A stretch of 7,852 nucleotides of DNA from an uncultured Bacilli bacterium (GCA_944327405.1 CALVHK010000044.1:1-7852), one strand, 5' to 3'; shown: positions 1-5,727, counted from the first letter of the stretch. Made by a program: numbers and translations. The notes: a model not told the origin generated them from the sequence alone.

Positions 1-870
1 GTACCAGAAATAGCAAGTAGAATGCATACGGAAGCGATTACTTTGGTGTTAGAAGATTGTTTAGAAAAAGCACATATGAAAATTGAAGATATGAGTGCTA
101 TTGCAGTTACTAACAGGCCAGGATTAACTGGATCATTAATGGTGGGAGTAGAGGCTGCGAAAACTCTAGCTTATCTTTATCATAAACCGTTAATTGCAGT
201 GAATCACTTGATCGGCCATATTTATGCCAATAATTTAGAGAGTAAGATGGAATATCCACTCTTAGCACTTATTGTTAGTGGAGGTCATACCGAACTACTC
301 ATCATGGAAGGGGATTATCAGTTTAAAAAACTTGGTGAGACCATGGATGATGCGATTGGGGAAGCATTTGATAAAGTAGCAAGAGTAATAGGACTTCCTT
401 ATCCGGGGGGACCGAATATTGAAAGACTAGCAAAAGAGGGTAAACACTCCTATAACTTACCTACACCGGTCGCAGATAACACTTATAACTTTAGTTACAG
501 TGGACTTAAGAGTGCTGTCATTAATTTGGTTCATAATGAAGCTCAAAGAGGTAAGGAAATTAATGAATCTGATTTAGCCAGATCTTTTCAAGATGTGGCA
601 ATAGATGAATTAGTTAGAAAAGTAGAATTAGCATTTAAAGAGACTGGTATAAAAAGACTAGTTATCGCTGGTGGAGTGTCTGCTAACCAATGTTTAAAGG
701 GACAAATGCAGGAGTTATGCAATAAATACCAGGCTGAACTATTAATACCAAGAATGCTTTATTGTACGGATAATGCAGCGATGATTGGGGCTGCTGCATA
801 TCCCAAATACTTGAAGCATGAGTTTAGTGATTATTCTTTAGATGTAAGTAGTAACGGGGAGATAGTTTAA
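1..870 (+). CDS. tsaD: TsaD, tRNA N6-threonylcarbamoyladenosine synthase subunit (5'-truncated)
   Basis: The reading frame is open from base 1, so the gene enters from outside the window; 289 residues are visible. TsaD (YgjD/Kae1/Gcp family) transfers the threonylcarbamoyl group onto A37 of ANN-decoding tRNAs in the cytoplasm, working with TsaB and TsaE. Seen: the start of the visible protein (VPEIASR) matches the conserved N-terminal region; the metal-binding HxxxH is HLIGH at visible residues 69-73; SGGHTELL follows; GGVSANQCL and CTDNAAMIGAAAY lie near the C-terminus, with the probable metal ligand Asp at visible residue 257. From the position of HxxxH in E. coli TsaD, roughly 40 N-terminal residues are missing. 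No tsaB or tsaE is nearby. It converges on the minus-strand XRE gene, with the hairpin array between them. Identification is firm. Confidence 0.97.
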   Translation, partial: VPEIASRMHTEAITLVLEDCLEKAHMKIEDMSAIAVTNRPGLTGSLMVGVEAAKTLAYLYHKPLIAVNHLIGHIYANNLESKMEYPLLALIVSGGHTELLIMEGDYQFKKLGETMDDAIGEAFDKVARVIGLPYPGGPNIERLAKEGKHSYNLPTPVADNTYNFSYSGLKSAVINLVHNEAQRGKEINESDLARSFQDVAIDELVRKVELAFKETGIKRLVIAGGVSANQCLKGQMQELCNKYQAELLIPRMLYCTDNAAMIGAAAYPKYLKHEFSDYSLDVSSNGEIV

Positions 871-900
871 ATTGAAATAAATTACGATAATCGCATTTTG

Positions 901-1113
901 TTTCGATGCATCGAAATAAAGTTGAATTATTTAATTTTTGTTTCGGCGAATCGAAATGATATTAATATGATAAAGAGTTTTGCTAGTACAATTGCAAAAC
1001 TTTTTGCTTTTCAGTTTTTTGCGAATATAATCGCAAAACTTTGTAATCATTTTTACGGTTATGTCCGTAAAACTTTCTGTTTTTCGCACTTTTACGGTTA
1101 CAACCGTAAAAGT
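901..1113. repeat. Array of six regularly spaced palindromes in three arm-sharing pairs
   Basis: Six hairpins in a row, none identical. (1) 901-916, TTTCGATGCATCGAAA, a perfect 16-bp palindrome. (2) 941-956, TTTCGG/TCGAAA with one G-T wobble and a 4-nt loop. (3) 976-983/994-1001, AGTTTTGC/GCAAAACT. (4) 1017-1024/1031-1038, TTTTGCGA/TCGCAAAA. (5) 1051-1058/1065-1072, TTTTACGG/CCGTAAAA. (6) 1088-1099/1102-1113, ACTTTTACGGTT/AACCGTAAAAGT, a perfect 12-bp stem. Centres lie near 908, 948, 988, 1027, 1061 and 1100, so steps are about 40, 40, 39, 34 and 39 bp. Neighbours share arms pairwise: 1-2 TTTCG/CGAAA, 3-4 TTTTGC/GCAAAA, 5-6 TTTTACGG/CCGTAAAA. The array fills most of the 318-bp space between the tsaD stop and the end of the convergent XRE gene; I see no credible gene there. 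Hairpin 6 could also act as a terminator. Function unknown. Confidence 0.85.
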
Positions 1114-1188
1114 TTATAATTAAACGTGTTTATTGTTATGAGATTGGATCGTATATTTTAGGTAATTATCAATTAAAAAATTAAAACT

Positions 1189-1665
1189 TTATTCATAATA
1201 AAATTCTCTTTCTTTAGGTTTTTCTTCAATAACTATCATTATATCTATTTTACCAAGTAAATAATCACTAGAAATTTTAAAAATACGCACATATTCCATT
1301 AAGAAGGTTGTACTAATAATAGTATGACCACTCTCATACTTGCTGATTAAACTACGATTAATATCTAACTTTTTAGCTATATCATCTTGAGTATATTTAT
1401 GTTTCTTTCTTAAGTCTTTTAATCTTTTACTAGATAGATTTATATTTATATTTTCTCTATTATTCTTATAGTTTTTAGTGTTAGTAAAACCTAAAGCATA
1501 ATCTACAGAACAATTAAATATCTTACAGAATTCTACTAATCTTTTGATAGGGATGACATCCATTTCTAATTCCCATAAAGAATAAGTACCTCTAGCTACA
1601 CTTAAAAGTTGACTGACAGTAAATTGTTTGAGCTCACTTTCTTCACGTATATCTTTTAATCGCAT
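1189..1665 (-). CDS. Transcriptional regulator with two tandem XRE-type helix-turn-helix domains
   Basis: A 158-residue cytoplasmic DNA-binding protein built from two XRE (Cro/C1-type) HTH units. The first spans about residues 2-59 (RLKDIREESELKQ to FCKIFNCSVDYALG) and the second about 80-138 (RLKDLRKKHKYTQ to YVRIFKISSDYLLG). The openings and ends of the two units align, which suggests internal duplication. The second is closer to the consensus (TQDDIAKKLDINRSLISKYESG); the first has lost the usual Q-x-x-L-A pattern and may be degenerate. An Asn/Lys-rich linker joins them. I chose the ATG at 1665 over a GTG at 1674 because the AGAGAG purine run (about 1674-1679) is well spaced for the ATG. 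It is divergent from the surface-protein gene at 1905, with a palindrome between them, so local control of that gene or of itself is plausible. The specific target is unknown. Confidence 0.85.
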   Translation of the reverse strand: MRLKDIREESELKQFTVSQLLSVARGTYSLWELEMDVIPIKRLVEFCKIFNCSVDYALGFTNTKNYKNNRENININLSSKRLKDLRKKHKYTQDDIAKKLDINRSLISKYESGHTIISTTFLMEYVRIFKISSDYLLGKIDIMIVIEEKPKEREFYYE

Positions 1666-1824
1666 AAATACCACTCTCTCTTGGCTTCTTTAATGAGTAT
1701 TGTATTATGATTATGCTGATTTTAGAACAAAAGCAGTTTATATTCACAAAAATTTTGATTTTTTCTCGATTATATTGTATATTAGAAATATAACATAGAT
1801 AAATATATGAGAATAAAAAGATAA

Positions 1825-1846
1825 GTTTTGACAAGGTTTGTCGAAC
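1825..1846. promoter_or_regulatory. Candidate operator and -35 region in the divergent XRE / surface-protein intergenic
   Basis: GACAA (1830-1834), GGT, TTGTC (1838-1842) is a perfect 5-bp inverted repeat; a further imperfect match (GTTTT on the left, GAAC on the right) extends it to about 22 bp. TTGACA at 1828-1833 is a consensus -35 for the plus strand and lies inside the site. No clean -10 follows at 17 bp (TGAAAT, 1851-1856). TATAAA (1862-1867) and an extended-type GATAAT (1871-1876, with TG at 1868-1869) are alternatives. An XRE repressor binding here is inference. Confidence 0.45.
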
Positions 1847-1904
1847 ATAATGAAATATATTTATAAATGTGATAATATGCGGGATAAGAAAGGAAAGAAG
1901 AGGA

Positions 1905-3210
1905 ATGGAGTTTCAAACAATTAAACGATCTCATTTAAAAAGAAATATTATTATAGGAGTAGTGGTGGTAGCGGTTATTGCAGCGATAGTTATTGGTTAT
2001 ACAAGAGCAAAGTATGTTTATACAGATAAAATACCACTCATTAATGGAACAGTAAATTATAGTTTGGCAGACTTGAATATTGTAGCTATCTATGTAGGTG
2101 GAGAAGCAGTAGATAGTTTAGATAGCAGCAAGCAATATACATTAGATACAGAATTAAGTACATGTACTTATAAAGACGGAAGTACAATAGAAGGATTGAA
2201 TATCAGCTATGAAACAGAAACAGGAAGTTTAAGTATTAGTCCATTTACAACCAAAGGAACAAAATGTACGTTGTTTTTTAATGAATATGTAGAACCGATA
2301 ACCATCCAAGATATATTAGCAGAAAAAGATATAGCGTCAAGAGACGATTTTAGCACAACATTAAGTGATGACACAACAGGAATAATCTATCAAGCTCAAG
2401 ATGATGATGGAACAACATACTACTTTGCAGGGAACCCAACGGATAACTGGGTGTCATTTGCAGGATACTACTGGAGAATCATTCGAATCAATGGGGATGG
2501 AAGTATTCGATTAATCTATAGCGGAGACGGAAGTGCTCAAACAACAGGAACAGGAACGCAAATAACAGTAGATGGCTCAAACACATTTGCATTCAATAGT
2601 TCGTATGCTGATAATATATATGTAGGATATATGTATACAAGCGGAAGCGTACGGAACACGAACAAGCAGTACAATCAAAGGAGTATTAGATAATTGGTAT
2701 TTAACAAATATTCAAAATGCAGAATATTCAAGTTACATCGATACCAATGCAGGATTTTGTAATGATCGAACACCATTAAGCGGAACTGGAACTGGGACTA
2801 CATATACAGAATATGGAGCAAGATATAGATTATATAATAGTGGATCACCGACATTTGGATGTAGTGATAAGGGCAATGATTTATTCACAGTAAGTAGTAG
2901 TAATAAAGGGAATCATGCCTTAACATATCCAATAGGGTTAATCACAACGGATGAAGCATGGTATGCAGGTGGGTATCAATCAAATAATATTAGCTATTAT
3001 CTATATACAAATCAAGCTTACTGGACCATGTCTCCATCTACATTTCTTGCCACCAGCGCATATGAGTTTTATTTGGATTCCAGTGGTGGCCTCTACAGCA
3101 ATACCACCAATAGTGCATATGGTCTACGCCCAGTAATTAATCTGAAGGAAGATACACTATTTGAAGCAGGGGGAGAAGGAACAAGTAGTAATTCATATGT
3201 TGTCATATAG
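1905..3210 (+). pseudogene. Membrane-anchored surface protein, frameshifted; C-terminal segment resembles a DGR variable region
   Basis: The first frame runs 1905-2693 and the remainder continues in another frame to the TAG at 3208-3210. Restoring 2 nt gives an exact 436-codon frame (435 residues). The likely break is GTACGGA at 2649-2655, where GTATACGGA would restore SVYGTRTSSTIKGVLDNWY; loss of one TA from a TATA is the simplest explanation. Start: ATG 1905, with AGGAAAG at 1891-1897, rather than the in-frame GTG at 1869, which has no ribosome site. Residues about 14-32 are one membrane helix after a basic N-terminus, predicting an extracellular body. That body carries motifs I associate with a family repeated in gut Bacillota: KIPLINGTVNYS, YYWRIIRING, FCNDR, YPIGLITTDEAWYAGG, YWTMSPS and LRPVINLK. 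The molecular function of the family is unknown. If there is no sequencing error, it is a broken or phase-shifted gene. Confidence 0.75.
3013..3150 (+). other. Candidate DGR-type variable region (VR)
   Basis: This segment lies between the conserved YWTMSPS and LRPVINLK motifs at the end of the surface protein. In the 20 codons from 3049 to 3108, ten end in C (gcc, acc, agc, tcc, ggc, ctc, tac, agc, acc, acc), against nine in the 100 codons from 2701 to 3000. Every one of the ten can be reached from AAC by changing only adenines, and several neighbours (tat, agt, aat) from AAT. Adenine-directed mutagenesis of AAY codons is the DGR hallmark, and a variable region at the 3' end of the target gene is the usual layout. 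No template copy is in the window. Recombination from a GC-richer paralogue is the alternative. Confidence 0.45.
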
Positions 3211-3224
3211 ACAACATATGAATT
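3190..3224. repeat. Perfect 15-bp inverted repeat spanning the stop codon
   Basis: The arms at 3190-3204 (AATTCATATGTTGTC) and 3210-3224 are exact reverse complements around a 5-nt loop (ATATA). The left arm encodes the last residues of the surface protein and the TAG stop begins in the loop. There is no T-run after it, so it is not a standard Rho-independent terminator. DGR targets commonly carry a hairpin or cruciform just after the variable region, which fits this position; a plain mRNA-end structure is the alternative. Confidence 0.8.
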
Positions 3225-3230
3225 AAAGAA

Positions 3231-3383
3231 GTGCAAACTTGAGGAGAGTGTGAGTAGTGGTGCAAAACGGCTCTTCTAGTTGTAAACAAAATGCAAAATG
3301 TAGTGGTTATTAGTGGATGTTTTTATACTAATAAAATTGCCGGTGGAGTCATACGAAGTGTTGACGACTCGGCAATGGGACCC
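3231..3383 (+). ncRNA. Probable structured non-coding segment or leader upstream of the MutS-like gene
   Basis: This stretch between the surface protein and the gene at 3397 has no open frame of note and two stem sets. First: AACT (3236-3239) plus AGGAGAG (3242-3248) pair with CTCTTCT (3271-3277) plus AGTT (3278-3281), with one wobble and a 2-nt bulge. Second: TTGCC (3337-3341) plus GAGTC (3346-3350) pair with GACTC (3366-3370) plus GGCAA (3371-3375). GGGACCC follows at 3377-3383, just before the ribosome site GGAGG (3388-3392). It is visibly GC-richer than its surroundings. I recognise no riboswitch class. It could be a leader RNA, or part of a DGR non-coding RNA without its template. Confidence 0.4.
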
Positions 3384-3396
3384 AAATGGAGGATAG

Positions 3397-3747
3397 ATGA
3401 AAGAGAAATATTACCGTGTTAAAGGAATGTATAAAGATTTTTTGGTGTTTATTAAATCTGGGAACTTCTGGAATGTGTTTTATGGTGATGCGGTAATTCT
3501 TCATTATGTTACTGGGTATAAAATTAGCAATAATAAACTTGTTTTTCCTTTAAAAGTATTGGATAAATTATTGAGTCAAGTTAGTAAGTTAAATATTAGT
3601 TATGTGTTAGTATATGCATTAGATGATATTCGTATACATGATTATTCATCTAACTCATATGCTTTTTATTTGGATAAATTTAGGAATGTTTATGATGATG
3701 AGTTAAAACTTAAGAAAAGTGTTAGTAAAATGTTGAATAAGTCATGA
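3397..3747 (+). CDS. Small MutS domain I-like protein (possible DGR accessory, MSL type)
   Basis: A 116-residue cytoplasmic protein whose first 75 or so residues resemble the N-terminal mismatch-recognition domain of MutS. YYRVKGMYKDFLVFIKSGNFWNVFYGDA corresponds to the MutS stretch with GDFYELFYDDA, followed by an ILHYVTGYKI helix and FPLKVLDKLLSQV in place of the MutS GIPYHAVENYLAKLV. The MutS Phe-x-Glu is Phe24-Trp-Asn26 here: the mismatch-wedging Phe is kept but the Glu is lost, and all later MutS domains (connector, clamp, ATPase) are absent, so it is not a repair MutS. The C-terminus is basic (KLKKSVSKMLNKS). Start: ATG 3397 with GGAGG about 4 nt upstream. The GH25 gene starts 31 nt after its TGA, so they probably share a transcript. 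Short MutS-like proteins are known accessories of some DGRs; that role here rests on similarity by eye plus context. Confidence 0.6.
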   Translation: MKEKYYRVKGMYKDFLVFIKSGNFWNVFYGDAVILHYVTGYKISNNKLVFPLKVLDKLLSQVSKLNISYVLVYALDDIRIHDYSSNSYAFYLDKFRNVYDDELKLKKSVSKMLNKS

Positions 3748-3778
3748 GTTATTGCTACAATATTGATGGAGATGAAGT

Positions 3779-4954
3779 ATGAAGAAGTTAATATTATTAT
3801 GTAGTTTATTGTTTGTTGTTGGTTGTGGAAATACCATTAGTGATGAAATACCAGAGGGAGCAAATATTACGATTAATACGGAAGATATTGAGGTATTTAG
3901 TGAAGTATATGTGAGTGATATTGTAAGTGATACGAATGTTGATATTGAAGACTACAAACTTAATACGGATGTAGTTGGTGAAAAAGACATTGAGTTTTAC
4001 TATACGTATATGGATAGTAAGTATATTTACCGTACTAGTGTGGAGGTTGTTGATACCGAGAAACCAAAGATATTTGGAAGTGGATCTAGAACGGTTGAAG
4101 TGGGCTATGAAGGGGATTTATGTAATGGATATACTTATGGAGATAATTATGATGGGCAACCTTTGTGTGAGGTAGTTGGTGAGTATGATTTTAATACTAT
4201 TGGTTCTTATGATATAGAAATTGTTGTTACTGATAACAGTGGGAATGCTAGCAATTACAATGTTACATTGAATGTCGTTGAAGAAATTAGAAGTAATGGA
4301 AATAGTGGTGGTGGTACTGCGACAAGACTCCCATTTAGTACAGCTTTGGAACGTTATAAAACAGATAATACAGAACTTGGTATTGATGTATCAGAGTGGC
4401 AGGGGGATGTTGATTATGAAGCAGTTCGGGATGCCGGAGCAACATTTGTGATGATGAGGATTGGTGTTAAACTTTCTAGTGGGGAAGATCCTGCTTTAGA
4501 TAAAGAGTTTGTGGAAAATATTAGGAGTGCTAAAGAAGCTGGATTAAAAGTCGGTGTTTATTTGTATAGTAAAGCATTATCAAGTGAAGAAGCAGAGGAA
4601 GAAGCCTTATGGGTGTTAGAACAACTGGACGGTGAATCACTTGATCTTCCAATCGTCTTTGATTGGGAAATATGGAGTGGATGGAATAGCTATCACTTAT
4701 CTTTTCATGAATTAAATAAAATGGCTCATACATTTATTGAAACTGTTGAAGATGCTGGATATGAAGGTATGCTTTATGGGTCTAAGTTTTATTTAGAAAA
4801 CTTTTGGGATGATGAAGCGTTCGATCATATTTGGCTAGCTCATTATACCAGTGAAACTAGCTATGAAGGATATGATATGTGGCAGTTTAGTAATGTTGGA
4901 AGAATTGATGGTATTTATGGGGATGTTGATTTGAATGTTATGGTAGTGGATTAA
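3779..4954 (+). CDS. Cell-surface lipoprotein with Ig-like domains and a GH25 lysozyme-type muramidase domain
   Basis: A 391-residue exported lipoprotein. Residues 1-16 form a short signal peptide with lipobox VVGC; Cys16 would be lipidated and the protein anchored outside the membrane. Residues about 30-95 and 96-170 look like two Ig-like beta domains, the second of the type found in bacterial surface proteins (DTEKPKIFG to VTDNSGNASNY). A Gly/Ser/Asn linker follows. The GH25 domain starts at GIDVSEWQG (201-209), with the conserved Asp203, and has the catalytic DxE as Asp295-Trp-Glu297 in FDWE; it closes with MWQFSNVGRIDGIYG-DVDLN. GH25 enzymes cleave the MurNAc-GlcNAc bond of peptidoglycan. 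ATG 3779 has GGAG at 3768-3771. Likely roles are wall remodelling or attack on other cells' walls; the sequence cannot decide. A strong terminator begins at its stop codon. Confidence 0.92.
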   Translation: MKKLILLCSLLFVVGCGNTISDEIPEGANITINTEDIEVFSEVYVSDIVSDTNVDIEDYKLNTDVVGEKDIEFYYTYMDSKYIYRTSVEVVDTEKPKIFGSGSRTVEVGYEGDLCNGYTYGDNYDGQPLCEVVGEYDFNTIGSYDIEIVVTDNSGNASNYNVTLNVVEEIRSNGNSGGGTATRLPFSTALERYKTDNTELGIDVSEWQGDVDYEAVRDAGATFVMMRIGVKLSSGEDPALDKEFVENIRSAKEAGLKVGVYLYSKALSSEEAEEEALWVLEQLDGESLDLPIVFDWEIWSGWNSYHLSFHELNKMAHTFIETVEDAGYEGMLYGSKFYLENFWDDEAFDHIWLAHYTSETSYEGYDMWQFSNVGRIDGIYGDVDLNVMVVD

Positions 4955-4979
4955 AACGGCAAAAGCCGTTTTAATTTTA
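4952..4979 (+). terminator. Rho-independent terminator of the GH25 gene
   Basis: TAAAACGGC (4952-4960) pairs perfectly with GCCGTTTTA (4965-4973) around an AAAA loop and is followed by a T-rich tail (ATTTT). The 5' arm includes the TAA stop codon. The A-run on the left also lets it act on the opposite strand. It probably ends the 3397-4954 transcript. Confidence 0.9.
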
Positions 4980-4982
4980 TCC

Positions 4983-5074
4983 CAAATCATGGAAATGAAA
5001 TGCCTCAAATCACGGAAATAAAATACTCCAAATCACAGAAGTGAAATACTTCAAATTACGGAAATGAATTATTA
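4983..5074. repeat. Four tandem copies of a 23-bp repeat
   Basis: Units start at 4983, 5006, 5029 and 5052, exactly 23 bp apart. The core consensus is CAAATCACGGAAATGAAAT followed by four less conserved bases (ACTC-like). The last unit has decayed most. There are no spacers, so it is not a CRISPR. It lies between the GH25 terminator and the antitoxin promoter. The 23-bp step is about two helical turns, which would place every unit on the same DNA face, as for iteron-like protein sites; that role is inference. The 327-bp gap 4955-5281 otherwise holds the terminator, an AT palindrome (TATTTTTAAAAATA, 5167-5180), short TGTAATGAT repeats and the antitoxin promoter. Confidence 0.9.
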
Positions 5075-5197
5075 AACACTTTATAATTTTGCTTATTATG
5101 CTTTTGGTGGAATTAACAAAGTGATACGCAAAAGTTGGTTGTTTGTGTTTATTTTTGATAATGTTATATTTTTAAAAATAATATAAAAATCAAAACG

Positions 5198-5226
5198 TTT
5201 GTAATGATAATGTAATGATTTGTAAT
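5198..5226. repeat. Helically spaced TGTAATGAT direct repeats upstream of the antitoxin promoter
   Basis: TGTAATGAT occurs at 5200-5208 and 5211-5219, and a third partial copy, TGTAAT, lies at 5221-5226 up to the -35 box. The steps are 11 and 10 bp, about one helical turn each. The 11-mer TTTGTAATGAT (5198-5208) recurs exactly at 5583-5593, right after the gene, so copies flank it. These may be operator sites for the ribbon-helix-helix protein encoded between them. Confidence 0.55.
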
Positions 5227-5254
5227 TTACTTTTTTGGAACTTTGTTATATAAT
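5226..5254 (+). promoter_or_regulatory. Sigma-A-type promoter of the antitoxin gene
   Basis: TTTACT (5226-5231) and a perfect TATAAT (5249-5254) are separated by 17 bp. Transcription should begin near 5261, leaving about a 20-nt leader with the ribosome site. Because the -10 overlaps the in-frame TTG at 5243, that TTG cannot be the translation start, which supports ATG 5282. Confidence 0.75.
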
Positions 5255-5281
5255 ATAAATGAGTTAGGAAGGGATTTTAAT

Positions 5282-5581
5282 ATGGAGCATACTTCAAATA
5301 CTACGAACTTGAATGTTCGAGTAGATGCAACTCTTAAGAAAGAATCTGATTTGTTGTTTAAGAATTTAGGTTTAAATATGAGTACTGCAATTAATATGTT
5401 TTTGACTAAATGTGTAAATACTTCTAGTATTCCTTTTGAAATATCATCGCCAAAACCTAGCAGAACTCTTAAGAAGGCATTAAAGGAAGCTAAAGATATT
5501 TCTTCAGGAAAAGTGAGTTCAAAGGGATATCATAACGCTCATGAGATGTTTGAGGATATTTTAAATGAAGACAGAGAATAA
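5282..5581 (+). CDS. RelB/DinJ-family antitoxin (no toxin partner adjacent)
   Basis: A 99-residue protein with a ribbon-helix-helix domain. NLNVRVDATLKKES (9-22) supplies the DNA-contacting strand and first helix, and LLFKNLGLNMSTAINMFL (24-41) is the highly characteristic RelB/DinJ second half, followed by IPFEI (50-54). The C-terminal half (Lys/Ser-rich, ending HEMFEDILNEDRE) is where such antitoxins normally wrap the toxin. Start: ATG 5282 with AGGAAGGG (5266-5273) at 8-nt spacing. RelB/DinJ antitoxins normally sit directly before a RelE/YafQ-type RNase gene and repress their own operon; here the next gene is a Fic protein 182 nt away with its own promoter, and no RelE-like frame is present. 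It may be an orphan remnant or act on a distant toxin. Repeats before and after it suggest self-regulation. Confidence 0.88.
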   Translation: MEHTSNTTNLNVRVDATLKKESDLLFKNLGLNMSTAINMFLTKCVNTSSIPFEISSPKPSRTLKKALKEAKDISSGKVSSKGYHNAHEMFEDILNEDRE

Positions 5582-5661
5582 TTTTGTAATGATTGTGAAA
5601 TAAGTAAAGAAGCAATTTAATTTATTTTGGATTTAGTCTAGGGTAAAAATTGAAAATACCT

Positions 5662-5704
5662 GACAAATTGTCTAGTATTCAAAAAAACCAGTCAAAAATT
5701 GACT
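5662..5704. promoter_or_regulatory. Two palindromic operator candidates at the fic promoter
   Basis: GACAA-A-TTGTC at 5662-5672 and AGTCAA-AAA-TTGACT at 5690-5704 are short perfect inverted repeats, the second overlapping the -35 box. Two TTGACA copies, 8 bp apart, follow at 5730-5735 and 5737-5742. The GACAA/TTGTC half-sites are those of the palindrome at 1830-1842. The Fic protein has a C-terminal winged-helix region and could bind here itself; the XRE protein is the alternative. Confidence 0.45.
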
Positions 5705-5727
5705 TTTTTGTCTGAATGATGTATAAT
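5699..5727 (+). promoter_or_regulatory. Sigma-A-type promoter of the fic gene
   Basis: TTGACT (5699-5704) and a perfect TATAAT (5722-5727) have the ideal 17-bp spacing. The -35 is the right half of the palindrome AGTCAA-AAA-TTGACT, so a bound protein would block polymerase. The expected transcript starts near 5734, about 30 nt before the ATG. Confidence 0.8.

Noticed and set aside
901..1113. CRISPR array reading of the regularly spaced palindromes
   Set aside because: The palindromes differ in sequence and the gaps between them are only about 12-24 bp; there is no constant repeat with unique spacers and no cas gene.
898..1119. 73-codon open frame across the hairpin array
   Set aside because: TTG start without a ribosome site; its repetitive peptide (FYGY-RK, IAKL) is a by-product of the palindromes.
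1643..1834. 63-codon minus-strand frame upstream of the XRE gene
   Set aside because: It overlaps the start of the XRE gene and the intergenic region, has AT-driven low-complexity sequence and shows no family motif.
2951..3136. Second-frame open reading frame inside the surface protein
   Set aside because: It is a shadow of the true C-terminal frame, which carries YWTMSPS and LRPVINLK.
3337..3383. tRNA or known riboswitch in the structured segment
   Set aside because: No cloverleaf or T-loop signature, and no riboswitch core that I recognise.
3211..3396. Template repeat (TR) for the candidate variable region
   Set aside because: By eye there is no stretch here or elsewhere in the window resembling 3013-3150 with adenines at the differing sites.
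3975..4175. Frames on either strand inside the GH25 gene (also 4530-4733 minus)
   Set aside because: They are fully inside a clear lipoprotein/GH25 gene and have no motifs of their own.
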